DNA of 64,000 nt, from the NCBI GenBank assembly GCA_002451795.1, contig DKDJ01000012.1:74792-138791 (forward strand), in the 5' to 3' direction. A model generated the notes under the pieces. The model searched no databases, was not told where the DNA came from, and was given only the letters and a program-made list of their open reading frames with translations. This DNA is from Bacteroidales bacterium UBA6851. GTDB taxonomy: Bacteria > Bacteroidota > Bacteroidia > Bacteroidales > UBA932. Positions 24,476-32,814 of the stretch are shown one piece after another. Every line of letters begins with the position of its first letter. Position 1 is the stretch's first letter. The position numbers and the translations under genes were made by a program.

Positions 24476-25306
24476 ATGATAAAGATTAATGATCTCGCGT
24501 TCAGTTATGGTAAGAACCAGGTGCTGAAGAACATTGATCTTACTCTCGAAGAGGGTAAGATTTATGGTCTTCTTGGTGAGAACGGTGTGGGCAAGACTAC
24601 ACTTCTGACTCTCCTGAGCGGACTCAAGAAGACACAAGTTGGAACTATTGATGCTGATGGGAAGAATCCATACAAGAGGGAGCCGGCGTTCCTTGAGCAG
24701 ATGTATTTTCTTCCTGATGACGTGGCTGTCGTCTATGACAAGGCTTATTTATGGGCCAAGTCAAGAGGGAAGTTCTGGTCTAGTTTCTCCATTGACAAGT
24801 TCGTGGAGATAATGGATGAATTCGGAAATGACAAATCGCAGAAGCTCAACACCATGTCTGCGGGACAGCTCAAGAAGACTTATATAGCGTTTGCCCTTGC
24901 CTGCTCTACCAAGTATCTCTTCCTTGATGAGCCTACCAATGGTCTTGACATACCGTCCAAGTCAGAGTTCCGCTCAGCCATACTCAAGTATACCTCCGAG
25001 GATGCCATCATAGTGATTTCCACCCATCAGGTGCGCGATCTTGAAAATGTGATAGATCCTATCATCATACTCGACCGTCAGGATGTCCTGCTCAACGCAT
25101 CGCTCGAAGAAATTTCAGACAAATTGTACTTCGATTACGGTACTGAGCTTCATCCTGAAAGCCTTTATTCTGAGCAACTTCCGGGGGGATTTATACAGGT
25201 GTATCCTAACGTGCAGAAACAGGATAGCAAAGTCAACATTGAGGCCCTTTTCAATGCAGTCCACAAGAACAAGGAACTGATAAAAGGAATGTTTTCCAAT
25301 AAATAA
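24476..25306 (+). CDS. ABC transporter ATP-binding protein
   Basis: 276 residues from the ATG at 24476 (MIKINDLAFSYGKNQVLKNI). Walker A is GENGVGKTT, the signature is MSAGQLKKTY and Walker B is KYLFLDEPTNGLD, followed by the His switch in VISTHQVRDLE. The signature is the variant form (SAGQ) common in exporters of the YtrB/EcsA kind. It pairs with the membrane protein encoded eight bases downstream. Cargo is unknown. Confidence 0.94.
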   Translation: MIKINDLAFSYGKNQVLKNIDLTLEEGKIYGLLGENGVGKTTLLTLLSGLKKTQVGTIDADGKNPYKREPAFLEQMYFLPDDVAVVYDKAYLWAKSRGKFWSSFSIDKFVEIMDEFGNDKSQKLNTMSAGQLKKTYIAFALACSTKYLFLDEPTNGLDIPSKSEFRSAILKYTSEDAIIVISTHQVRDLENVIDPIIILDRQDVLLNASLEEISDKLYFDYGTELHPESLYSEQLPGGFIQVYPNVQKQDSKVNIEALFNAVHKNKELIKGMFSNK

Positions 25307-25314
25307 TTGACGAT

Positions 25315-26127
25315 ATGAACAATATATTCAATATAAGGCGGTTTTCAAACTACTTTATGTATGATCTCCGCAATGCTAAAAACAATTACGGCCTTTCCAT
25401 GGTGGTCGTTGGACTTATTCCAGTGATAATGTTTGCGTTCAGTCAGACTATGATCTGGATTGTGGGTGCTGAGAATGTGGATGTGGTCTATGGGGTGTCA
25501 TTTAGGATAATGTCTATGATTCTTGCTACCACTATTGTGATGCTCACCTCGCCAGTGAAGATGTATGGACGAATTACCGAGAGGCGGTATGGTAGTGACT
25601 GGCTCCTTGTGCCTGCATCTACGTTTGAGAAGTGGCTTTCTATGGTGCTTATAACGGTATTGGTGGTTCCTGTAGTCATGGTGGCATTCCTTCTGGTGAG
25701 TGATACATTCCTTTCTCTTGTATTCCCGGCCAGGTATGGTGAAAACATATTTTCCGCACTTGACGGAATTAACATTTTCGCATTTGAGGTAGTTCCTTCT
25801 GAGCTGAGCATCAACCTTGTATATCCGTTTATTATTTCATGGGTCAGCAGCTCGCTTGTCTTTACTCTTGGTGCGGTATGCTTCAAAAGGGCCAAAGTGG
25901 CCAAGACAATACTTATTTGCATGGTGATAGGTGTGTTCTTTAGTCTGTTTTTCTCTGCATCTATAAACGAGGACAGCCTTAATCTTGTATTGGAGAATAT
26001 CTGCGACTATGACGGTCCTGAGCAGATAGTCAGAATGGTGAACAACTGGCTCAACATTCTCTCATTTGCACAGATTGTTGTGGTTATGGCCGGTCTGTTC
26101 TTTAGACTTAAAACCATTAAACACTAG
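25315..26127 (+). CDS. ABC transporter membrane protein (putative)
   Basis: 270 residues with about six hydrophobic segments (for example LSMVVVGLIPVIMFAFSQTM and ITVLVVPVVMVAFLLV), resembling ABC-2 type permeases. It lies directly between the ATPase and the GntR regulator, so it is assigned as their membrane partner. No signature identifies the substrate. Confidence 0.78.
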   Translation: MNNIFNIRRFSNYFMYDLRNAKNNYGLSMVVVGLIPVIMFAFSQTMIWIVGAENVDVVYGVSFRIMSMILATTIVMLTSPVKMYGRITERRYGSDWLLVPASTFEKWLSMVLITVLVVPVVMVAFLLVSDTFLSLVFPARYGENIFSALDGINIFAFEVVPSELSINLVYPFIISWVSSSLVFTLGAVCFKRAKVAKTILICMVIGVFFSLFFSASINEDSLNLVLENICDYDGPEQIVRMVNNWLNILSFAQIVVVMAGLFFRLKTIKH

Positions 26128-26130
26128 GGT

Positions 26131-26472
26131 ATGATGGAGTTTGACAGTAATAAGCCTATCTATATACAGATATCGGACAATATCTGCGAGAGGATACTCT
26201 CTGGAGAATTCAAACCAGGAGATCGCATCCCTTCAGTGAGGGAATGGGGCGCAAATATTGGGGTGAATCCAAATACCGTGGCGCGGTCTTATGAAGTCCT
26301 TTCAGACAGGAGGGTCATCTTCAATCAGCGGGGAATAGGGTTCTTCGTGTCAAGTGACGCTCTTGATGTTATAAGGAATTCTGAGAGGCGGAAGTTTATT
26401 GAGGAAGAAGTTCCTGCTTTCAAGAGCAGAGCAGCCCTGCTAGGGCTTGAAGTTAAAGATTTGTTGTTGTAA
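26131..26472 (+). CDS. GntR family transcriptional regulator, YtrA type
   Basis: 113 residues. The winged helix-turn-helix contains ICERILSGEFKPGDRIPSVR and VNPNTVARSYEVL. After it there is only a short helical tail, as in the YtrA subfamily, whose members usually repress their own ABC-transporter operon. It starts three bases after the membrane protein gene. Autoregulation at the promoter near 24412 is inference; no clear palindrome was found there. Confidence 0.92.
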   Translation: MMEFDSNKPIYIQISDNICERILSGEFKPGDRIPSVREWGANIGVNPNTVARSYEVLSDRRVIFNQRGIGFFVSSDALDVIRNSERRKFIEEEVPAFKSRAALLGLEVKDLLL

Positions 26473-26486
26473 TAATTGTGTTGTAT

Positions 26487-27200
26487 ATGAAAAGATTTAT
26501 TTGTCATTTGGGCTCAGTTATGTTAGCAGTTGTCGTGTCTTCTTGTGCATTTGTTACATATAAGGGAGAAGATCATCAGGATGTCGGAAATGTAGGGGAG
26601 AGCGTAGAGATGGCTGAAAAGGTTTATGATGTGAAGGAGTTTAATAGTATCCGTTGCGATATTCCTGCTGATATCACTTTTACTCAAGGGGATCCTTTTG
26701 TGAAGATTGTTACGAGAGAAAGTATTTTGGGTGCCATTTCTGTCATTTCTGACGATGAGGGACACCTAATCATATTGAGAGAAGACGGCAGAACCCTAAA
26801 AAATGTGAAGAAGCTTGAGATTGCAATAAGTGCGAATGATCTGGCAGATGTGACCCTTAACGGTGCAGTTGATTTCTCGGCTGAAGGTTCTGTGTCTTTT
26901 GGGGACTTTAATCTTCTGTCGTCCGGGGCTTCTGACATAGAATTTGAGTCTTTGAAAGCGGCCAATGTGGGTCTTGTGATTAATGGAACTGGAGATATTG
27001 GCATTGATACCATTGACTGCGAGTCCCTTTCTATACAGATAAATGGCGCCGGAAGTTGCGAGGTGTCTGACGGATGGGCTGGCAATGCTAGTGCTACCAT
27101 TCGCGGTGCAGGAGAGATTGATCTCTCTGATATGAGCGTAGGCAACTTCAACTATGCTGTCAAAGGAGCCGGAGATGTCAAGAAACCGAGAATCAAATAA
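26487..27200 (+). CDS. Lipoprotein with head GIN (DUF2807) beta-helix domain
   Basis: 237 residues from the ATG at 26487; an upstream GTG adds only three residues. The lipoprotein signal is AVVVSSC with the acylated Cys near residue 21. The rest is the DUF2807 repeat domain: EFNSIRCDIPADITFTQGD, then glycine-rich repeats such as SGASDIEFESLK, NGTGDIGIDTI and KGAGDVKKP. It is a surface or periplasmic protein of unknown role. Last gene of the ABC/GntR operon, a combination seen in other Bacteroidota. Confidence 0.88.
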   Translation: MKRFICHLGSVMLAVVVSSCAFVTYKGEDHQDVGNVGESVEMAEKVYDVKEFNSIRCDIPADITFTQGDPFVKIVTRESILGAISVISDDEGHLIILREDGRTLKNVKKLEIAISANDLADVTLNGAVDFSAEGSVSFGDFNLLSSGASDIEFESLKAANVGLVINGTGDIGIDTIDCESLSIQINGAGSCEVSDGWAGNASATIRGAGEIDLSDMSVGNFNYAVKGAGDVKKPRIK

Positions 27201-27226
27201 CTAAATAACTAAATAACTAAATAACT
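27195..27226. repeat. Four tandem copies of AAATAACT over a stop codon
   Basis: Four exact 8-base repeats begin inside the last codons of the lipoprotein gene and contain its TAA stop. Because eight is not a multiple of three, TAA stops occur in all three plus-strand frames. No terminator hairpin is seen between this gene and the convergent GSCFA gene. Confidence 0.9.
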
Positions 27227-27233
27227 AACCTTC

Positions 27234-28103
27234 TTATTGCTCAGTGTGCGGAATGTGCCTGGCAGCTGCCGATGCCTTGAGGTTTGCTTCAAGGCGTCGG
27301 TATTCGCTTTCTGGGATAAGGCTTTCTTTAAGCCGACTCCAGATTATGTCTACACTTACGTCGCGCGGATGTACAAGGTCTGTCGCATAGAAGCGGTAGT
27401 CGCGCAGTTCGTCCAGAAGGATCTCATAGGCTGGAAAATAGGTCGTGCGTTCCGGATAAGTTCCCAGTACTTGCTCGAGGGCAATATGCAGGGATGCTTT
27501 GGATACTGTGTTGGCATGGGCCCCGTCCCCGAGATGCCTGATGGGGGAGACTGTGAAAATGAATTTCTTGTCAGGATGCGCGTCTATTATGCCATTAAGG
27601 AGGGACGCTGTCTTGTCGGGAGTCAGCATGGACCTATCAAATTCTCGTGCGGGACGTTTGAGGCAGTTGGAGACTACCTTCCCGTCATGCTTCCAGATGA
27701 ATGATGTGCCGAGAGTGATGATTACGATATTCGCTGCCTTCCAGAATTCTCTTGAACTTAGAAGTGCTCCATTGGCTTTCTCAAGAAAAGCCTCCTGTGT
27801 GGGAGCCGCAAATGAACTGTGATGCTCGAAACTGCATATCCGCCCGTCTCCTGCTCCTATCTGTACGCAGTCTCCTGCCGTGAAAAGAGTGCCCGAAGCA
27901 TCAAGCCTGGCTATGGCAGAAGCTATAGAAGCCGGGTTGTACAGTGTTCCGAACGGGTTACATAATACCTCAAAGCCGGCATCAAGAAGCTTGTCTCCAA
28001 TCTCATCGCTGAAGCAGCTCCCAAGCATCAAAATCCTGTCTGAAAGGGTGATGCTAATATCGTTCCGGCGTTCCACCCGGACTTCCGTATACAGTTTTAC
28101 CAT
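27234..28103 (-). CDS. GSCFA family protein
   Basis: 289 residues with the motif LMLGSCFSDEIGDKL near residue 27 that names the family, plus FGTLYNPASI and HPDKKFIFTVSPIRH. The fold is related to SGNH/GDSL hydrolases, so esterase activity is likely but unproven. Its ATG is five bases from a TACATTTG promoter element, suggesting a leaderless transcript. Confidence 0.9.
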   Translation of the reverse strand: MVKLYTEVRVERRNDISITLSDRILMLGSCFSDEIGDKLLDAGFEVLCNPFGTLYNPASIASAIARLDASGTLFTAGDCVQIGAGDGRICSFEHHSSFAAPTQEAFLEKANGALLSSREFWKAANIVIITLGTSFIWKHDGKVVSNCLKRPAREFDRSMLTPDKTASLLNGIIDAHPDKKFIFTVSPIRHLGDGAHANTVSKASLHIALEQVLGTYPERTTYFPAYEILLDELRDYRFYATDLVHPRDVSVDIIWSRLKESLIPESEYRRLEANLKASAAARHIPHTEQ

Positions 28104-28107
28104 GGTG

Positions 28108-28135
28108 CAAATGTATGGATTTCTTTGTAATTTTG
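28108..28135. promoter_or_regulatory. Back-to-back promoters of the GSCFA and nucleotidase genes
   Basis: TACATTTG on the minus strand (28115-28108) and TAATTTTG on the plus strand (28128-28135) both match TAnnTTTG. Each ends four bases before the ATG of its gene, and the intergenic region is only 36 bases. Both transcripts should begin at or next to the start codon. Confidence 0.65.
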
Positions 28136-28139
28136 TGGC

Positions 28140-29882
28140 ATGAAAAGAATGTTTCGTAACTTACTTGCCGTGCTGGCGGTAGTGCTGTCCAGCGTGATGA
28201 CCGTTTCGCTTGATGCCAAGGAGCGTAGGCTTTATGTAGTGACTACTGGTGACGTACATGGAGCATGGTTCAATAAGAACTATATTAACGGTGCCCCGGA
28301 CAGGACAAGTCTTATGTCTGTCAAATACTATGTAGACAGCCTTCGCGCTGAAGTGGGAAGTGAGAATGTGCTTCTGCTTGATGCCGGTGACTGCCTCCAG
28401 GGTGATAATGCGGCCTATTATTTCAATTATGTGGATACTACTGGAGAGCACCTTTTCCCGAGACTTGTATCATATATGGGGTATGATGCCGTAGTTGTGG
28501 GCAATCATGATGTGGAGACTGGCCATGCTGTCTATGATAAGGTATGCTCAGAGCTTTGTGCCCATGGGATTCCTTTCCTGGGAGCCAATGCTGTGCGTGT
28601 AGATGACGGAAAGCCGTATTTCCCGGCGTATAATATTTATAAGAGAGCCGGTATGAAGGTAGCTGTACTTGGCTTTACCAATGCCAATATGAAGGCATGG
28701 CTCTCGGAGGGATTGTGGAAAGGAATGGATTTCAAGTCGCTGATTCCTTGTGTGCAGGAGTGGGTGGATAAGGTGGTTGCTGAGCATAAGCCGGATGTCG
28801 TCATAGCTGCAGTGCATTCAGGCACTGGTAGCGGAGACGGAAAAGTGCTTGAGAGTCAGGGTATTGATCTGCTTCATTCCCTTAAAGGGGTGGACCTGTT
28901 AGTGACAGCTCATGATCATGCTCCGTATTCTGTTAAGTACTCCGGTAGCGCATTGGTGAACAGCGGCTCAAAGGCCGGAAATGTGGGGTATGCGGAGATA
29001 ACCGTGGATAAATTCCTGGGAAAGGTGAGGTCCAAGGATATTGATGCGAAGGTAGTAAGGATGGATAAGCGCAAGGTGGATGACTTCATGGTAGCATACT
29101 TTGAGGAAGACTACCAGAAAGTTTGTGAGTTTACCAATAAAAGAGTCGGCAGTCTTGCTATGGATATGCGCACACGTGATGCATATAAGGGGATGTCTGA
29201 TTATATTAATCTGGTTCACACGGTACAGATATCCGTGCCAGAGGCTCAGATGTCTTTCGCTGCACCACTTACATTCAACGGCACCGTAAAGTCGGGAGAA
29301 CTTGTCTTCAATGATATGTTCACTATCTATCCGTATGAGAATCAGATGTTTGTTGTAAAGATGCGCGGCAGTGAAATCAAAAACTATCTTGAGTATTCGT
29401 ATGATGGATGGATTCAGACTCCAGGAGAGCATGTACTTCGTATTAAGTCCTCTCCTGATGCCCGTACCGGTTCGGAAAGGTGGTCTTTCGTCGGACGGAG
29501 TTATAATTTTGATTCGGCTGCCGGACTTGTATATACGGTGGATGTAACCAAGCCTAAGGGAAGCCGTGTGGCCATAAAGTCGCTTGCGTCTGGGGAACCG
29601 TTCGACATGAATGCTTGGTATAATGTTGCCATGACTTCATATCGAGCCAATGGTGGAGGCAACCTTATTCCTGAAGGTGCCGGAATTAAGGATGTAGAGG
29701 CTGAGGGAAGGGTCGTTGCCCGCTATCCGGAAATAAGGAATATGATCTACGACTATATCCTGAAAGTGGGAGAACTGAATAAGTCCAATGTCGGGGATAG
29801 TTCTATCCTTGGAGAATGGCATTTCATCCCAGAAGAGATGTCTGCCGAGATGATAGATGCTGATATGAAATTGATATTTTAA
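28140..29882 (+). CDS. Secreted 5'-nucleotidase (UshA-like metallophosphatase)
   Basis: 580 residues with an N-terminal signal peptide (LLAVLAVVLSSVMTVSLDAK). The metallophosphatase domain has the metal ligands in TTGDVHGAWF, LLDAGDCLQGDN, VVGNHDVETGH and TAHDHAPY. The C-terminal nucleotidase domain contains NDMFTIYPYENQMFVVKMRG and TSYRANGGGNLIPE, the substrate-binding region of UshA. Hydrolyses nucleotides or nucleotide-sugars outside the cytoplasm for nucleoside and phosphate salvage. Confidence 0.93.
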   Translation: MKRMFRNLLAVLAVVLSSVMTVSLDAKERRLYVVTTGDVHGAWFNKNYINGAPDRTSLMSVKYYVDSLRAEVGSENVLLLDAGDCLQGDNAAYYFNYVDTTGEHLFPRLVSYMGYDAVVVGNHDVETGHAVYDKVCSELCAHGIPFLGANAVRVDDGKPYFPAYNIYKRAGMKVAVLGFTNANMKAWLSEGLWKGMDFKSLIPCVQEWVDKVVAEHKPDVVIAAVHSGTGSGDGKVLESQGIDLLHSLKGVDLLVTAHDHAPYSVKYSGSALVNSGSKAGNVGYAEITVDKFLGKVRSKDIDAKVVRMDKRKVDDFMVAYFEEDYQKVCEFTNKRVGSLAMDMRTRDAYKGMSDYINLVHTVQISVPEAQMSFAAPLTFNGTVKSGELVFNDMFTIYPYENQMFVVKMRGSEIKNYLEYSYDGWIQTPGEHVLRIKSSPDARTGSERWSFVGRSYNFDSAAGLVYTVDVTKPKGSRVAIKSLASGEPFDMNAWYNVAMTSYRANGGGNLIPEGAGIKDVEAEGRVVARYPEIRNMIYDYILKVGELNKSNVGDSSILGEWHFIPEEMSAEMIDADMKLIF

Positions 29883-29906
29883 GCCGTTAAGCCAAGCGTC
29901 GTGAGA

Positions 29907-31229
29907 TTATCGTCTCATGGCGCGAAGCTTCTGCTGAAGAGAGCCGTCTACTGCCATCTTCATCATCTTGCGGGTCTGCTCGAACTGCTTGAGCAGTTTG
30001 TTGACTTCCGCAATGGAAGTTCCTGACCCTTTAGCTATACGAATACGGCGTGAGCTGTTGAGGCACTCAGGGTGTTCTTTTTCGTAGAGCGTCATGGATT
30101 GGATGATGGCTTCAGTGGACTTGAAAGCGTCATCTGGAATATCGACATCCTTGAGCGCCTTGTCCATACCAGGAAGCATGCCCATTATATCCTTCATGTT
30201 GCCCATTTTCTGGACCTGCTTTAGCTGATCGTAGAAATCTACAAGGGTAAACTGGTTCTTGGCTATCTTTTTCTTCAGTGCACGGGCCTGCTGCTCGTCA
30301 AACTGCTCCTGGGCTTTTTCTACGAGAGAAACCACATCTCCCATTCCGAGAATTCGGTCTGCTACTCGTTCCGGATAGAACACGTCAAGTGCTTCCATCT
30401 TCTCGCCGGAGCTTACAAACTTGATAGGCTTCCCTGTGACAGCTTTAATGGACAAGGCTGCACCTCCGCGAGTGTCACCATCCATCTTGCTGAGAACAAC
30501 TCCATCGTAGTCGATAGCTTCGTTGAATGCCTTAGCTGATTCTACCGCATCCTGTCCTGTCATGGCGTCCACAACGAATAGGCTTTCAGTAGGCTTGATG
30601 GCGTCGTGGATAGCCTTAATCTCGTCCATCAGTTCCTGATCGACTACAAGGCGTCCAGCGGTATCTACAATCACTACGCTATATCCTTCACTGCGAGCCT
30701 TGGCAATGGCGTCTTTTGCCACCTTTACAGGGTCTTTTTCTCCCTCCTCGCTGAACACCTCTACACCTATCTGGCTTCCAAGGGTCTTCAACTGGTCAAT
30801 GGCTGCTGGCCTGAATGTATCACAGGCGGCAAGCAAAACACGCATCCCTTTCTTGCTCTTCAGGTTGAGTGCAAGCTTTCCACTGAATGTGGTCTTTCCT
30901 GAGCCGTTGAGTCCTGCAATGAGAACTACGGCAGGGGAGCCCTTGACGTTGATTTCAGAGTGCTCCGCGCCCATGAAGTCTGCCAACTCATCGTGCACGA
31001 TCTTAACCATCATCTGCTGTGGCTTGACGGCAGTAAGCACGTTGGCACCCATGGCTTTGGCCTTGACCTTGTCGCAGAATTCCTTGGCGACCTTGTAAGA
31101 TACATCGGCGTCAAGCAGTGCTCTACGTATTTCCTTGAGGGTCTCTGCTACATTGACTTCGGTGATTTTGCCTTCACCTTTGAGTATTTTGAAAGACCTT
31201 TCGAGTCTATCAGATAAATTTTCAAACAT
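29907..31229 (-). CDS. ffh: Signal recognition particle protein Ffh
   Basis: 440 residues. N domain, then G domain with GLNGSGKTTFSGKLAL (P loop), DTFRPAAIDQLKTL, DTAGRLVVDQELMDE and SKMDGDTRGGAALS. The C-terminal methionine-rich M domain (about 300-440) holds QMGNMKDIMGMLPGMDKAL-like helices for signal peptide and 4.5S RNA binding. Delivers nascent membrane proteins to FtsY. Confidence 0.97.
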   Translation of the reverse strand: MFENLSDRLERSFKILKGEGKITEVNVAETLKEIRRALLDADVSYKVAKEFCDKVKAKAMGANVLTAVKPQQMMVKIVHDELADFMGAEHSEINVKGSPAVVLIAGLNGSGKTTFSGKLALNLKSKKGMRVLLAACDTFRPAAIDQLKTLGSQIGVEVFSEEGEKDPVKVAKDAIAKARSEGYSVVIVDTAGRLVVDQELMDEIKAIHDAIKPTESLFVVDAMTGQDAVESAKAFNEAIDYDGVVLSKMDGDTRGGAALSIKAVTGKPIKFVSSGEKMEALDVFYPERVADRILGMGDVVSLVEKAQEQFDEQQARALKKKIAKNQFTLVDFYDQLKQVQKMGNMKDIMGMLPGMDKALKDVDIPDDAFKSTEAIIQSMTLYEKEHPECLNSSRRIRIAKGSGTSIAEVNKLLKQFEQTRKMMKMAVDGSLQQKLRAMRR

Positions 31230-31249
31230 ATTCGGGGCGTTTATTATGC

Positions 31250-31293
31250 AAACAAAAAGGCTGCCCTTATGCCTGGCGCATAAGGGCAGCCTG
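31250..31293 (-). terminator. Terminator after the META lipoprotein gene
   Basis: A perfect 14-bp stem (arms starting AGGCTGCCC and ending GGGCAGCCT) closes a seven-base loop and is followed on the minus strand by a T-run at 31256-31252. It lies between the lipoprotein gene and ffh. Confidence 0.85.
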
Positions 31294-31345
31294 CATTAAT
31301 CTCACAAAGATAGTCAGAAATGCCGAAAATTAAAAAAGGAGAGTG

Positions 31346-31876
31346 CTACTTCTCGCTCTGCTCGCACTTTTCGCACTGTTCTTCCTGGCCCTCGTGGCTG
31401 CACTGCTCCTCCTGTTCACAGTCGGTGCAGTTGTGCTCCTCTGATGGAGCGGCGACTTGCTCTTCTGATGGAGCTTTGGTCAGAGTGACGAGCACGGTGC
31501 CAGACTTGTCGCAGAGCTGGAGAGTGTCAGAGTCAATCTTGGCTTTGGCTGTGTTCTCAAGGGCTTCATTGAGGGCTCTTTCTATTTCAGCATCTTCTGG
31601 ACGTCCAGCCATCATGGTAGAGCCCATATTGGAGAAAGAAAGTGCTCCATCCTTATAAGAATAAGAGCCCATAAGGAGATTGACTCCGAGACAGCCGTTG
31701 ACGCTGCTCTCTTTCTCGTCAAAGGTGAGGTATGGAGTGTTTTCGCAGTCAGAAACGGCCTTTCCTCCTACATTGTTCACAATCCATTTTCCGGAGATGC
31801 TTCCGGACTCGGTGCCACATGAAACCATCATGGCACAAGCGGCTGCTGCCGCTACAAAAAATTTAAATACTTTCAT
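31346..31876 (-). CDS. META-domain lipoprotein with Cys-rich acidic tail
   Basis: 176 residues. Lipoprotein signal MKVFKFFVAAAAACAMMVSC with the acylated Cys at about residue 20. Residues 25-135 fit a META (HslJ-like) domain: GKWIVNNVGGKAVSD, PYLTFDEKESSVNGCLGVN and GSMGSTMMAGR-like segments. The last 40 residues are unusual: six Cys and two His among many Glu/Gln (HNCTDCEQEEQCSHEG, QCEKCEQSEK), which could bind metal. It lies downstream of a cation exporter gene on the same strand. Confidence 0.85.
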   Translation of the reverse strand: MKVFKFFVAAAAACAMMVSCGTESGSISGKWIVNNVGGKAVSDCENTPYLTFDEKESSVNGCLGVNLLMGSYSYKDGALSFSNMGSTMMAGRPEDAEIERALNEALENTAKAKIDSDTLQLCDKSGTVLVTLTKAPSEEQVAAPSEEHNCTDCEQEEQCSHEGQEEQCEKCEQSEK

Positions 31877-31913
31877 TGTAACTAACCGTATTTGAATGAT
31901 TAAAACAGTCTGT

Positions 31914-32768
31914 TTAATATGTTTCTATGGTGATATGATCAATACCTTCTTTCGTAAGCACGGATTTGACTTGTTCCACTGTCTCTCGGCTTTGGGTGAA
32001 GTCTTTGAGCTTGATCCTTGCCGTAAGCGCCTTTTCCATTATGCTCACCGACCAGATGTGAAGATCGTGTACACTCTCTACATTGCCGCAGGAGCAGATA
32101 TTCTCAATGACCGTATAGTAGTCCACACCGTCAGGCATTGCATCTATACTCATTCTGAAACTCTCGGTGAGTAGCCGTACGGTGTTGTGCATAATGACGA
32201 AAGCTATTATAATGCTGACAATCGGATCAAGAGGATACCATCCTGTAAGGTCGATGACTATTCCGGAGATGACCACTCCAAGTGAAATAAGAGAATCTGT
32301 GGCCATGTGAAGAAAAGCGCCTCTGGTATTGATATCCCTTTTCTGATACTTCATCAGCAGAAGTGCGCTTGCTCCGCTCACCAATATTCCTACAGCGGCA
32401 GTCCACGATATGGCCGATCCACTAACCTCGGAAGGAGTGTTGAACTTTTCGAAACTCTCGACTATGATAATACCCACAGCGATGAGTAGCAGAATGGCAT
32501 TGAGAAGAGAAATCAGTATTGATGTCTTCTTGTATCCGTATGTGAATCTGCTATTTGGCTGACTGGATGCCATCTTGAATGCCACAAGGGCAATCACAAG
32601 ACTGAAAACGTCGAACAGCTTGTGGCCGGCGTCTGAAATAAGTCCCATCGAATGACAACCGATTCCAACTGCCGCCTCAAGGATAACAAATCCGAAGTTG
32701 AGTGCTATAGCAAGGTAGTAAACCCAGTTCAGAGACTGTACTTGCAATATGTTATGTTTGTGACTCAT
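31914..32768 (-). CDS. Cation diffusion facilitator (CzcD-type) metal exporter
   Basis: 284 residues with six membrane helices. Metal-site motifs are DAGHKLFDVFSL in helix II and HMATDSLIS in helix V (HxxxD pairs). The C-terminal cytoplasmic domain (HDLHIWSVSIMEKALTARI) is the usual dimerising metal-sensing domain. Exports zinc or similar divalent cations with proton exchange. The promoter at 32775 gives a very short or absent leader. Confidence 0.94.
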   Translation of the reverse strand: MSHKHNILQVQSLNWVYYLAIALNFGFVILEAAVGIGCHSMGLISDAGHKLFDVFSLVIALVAFKMASSQPNSRFTYGYKKTSILISLLNAILLLIAVGIIIVESFEKFNTPSEVSGSAISWTAAVGILVSGASALLLMKYQKRDINTRGAFLHMATDSLISLGVVISGIVIDLTGWYPLDPIVSIIIAFVIMHNTVRLLTESFRMSIDAMPDGVDYYTVIENICSCGNVESVHDLHIWSVSIMEKALTARIKLKDFTQSRETVEQVKSVLTKEGIDHITIETY

Positions 32769-32774
32769 ATATTA

Positions 32775-32805
32775 CAAAATTAAAAAATTTTATAATTATA
32801 TGCAA
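32775..32805 (-). promoter_or_regulatory. Promoter of the CDF exporter
   Basis: TTG (32805-32803), 20 bases, TAATTTTG (32782-32775) on the minus strand. The -7 box ends six bases before the ATG. Confidence 0.65.
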
Positions 32806-32814
32806 TAAGTCTCC

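Noticed and set aside
27195..27226. CRISPR-like array
   Set aside because: The units are 8 bases long with no spacers; it is a simple tandem repeat.
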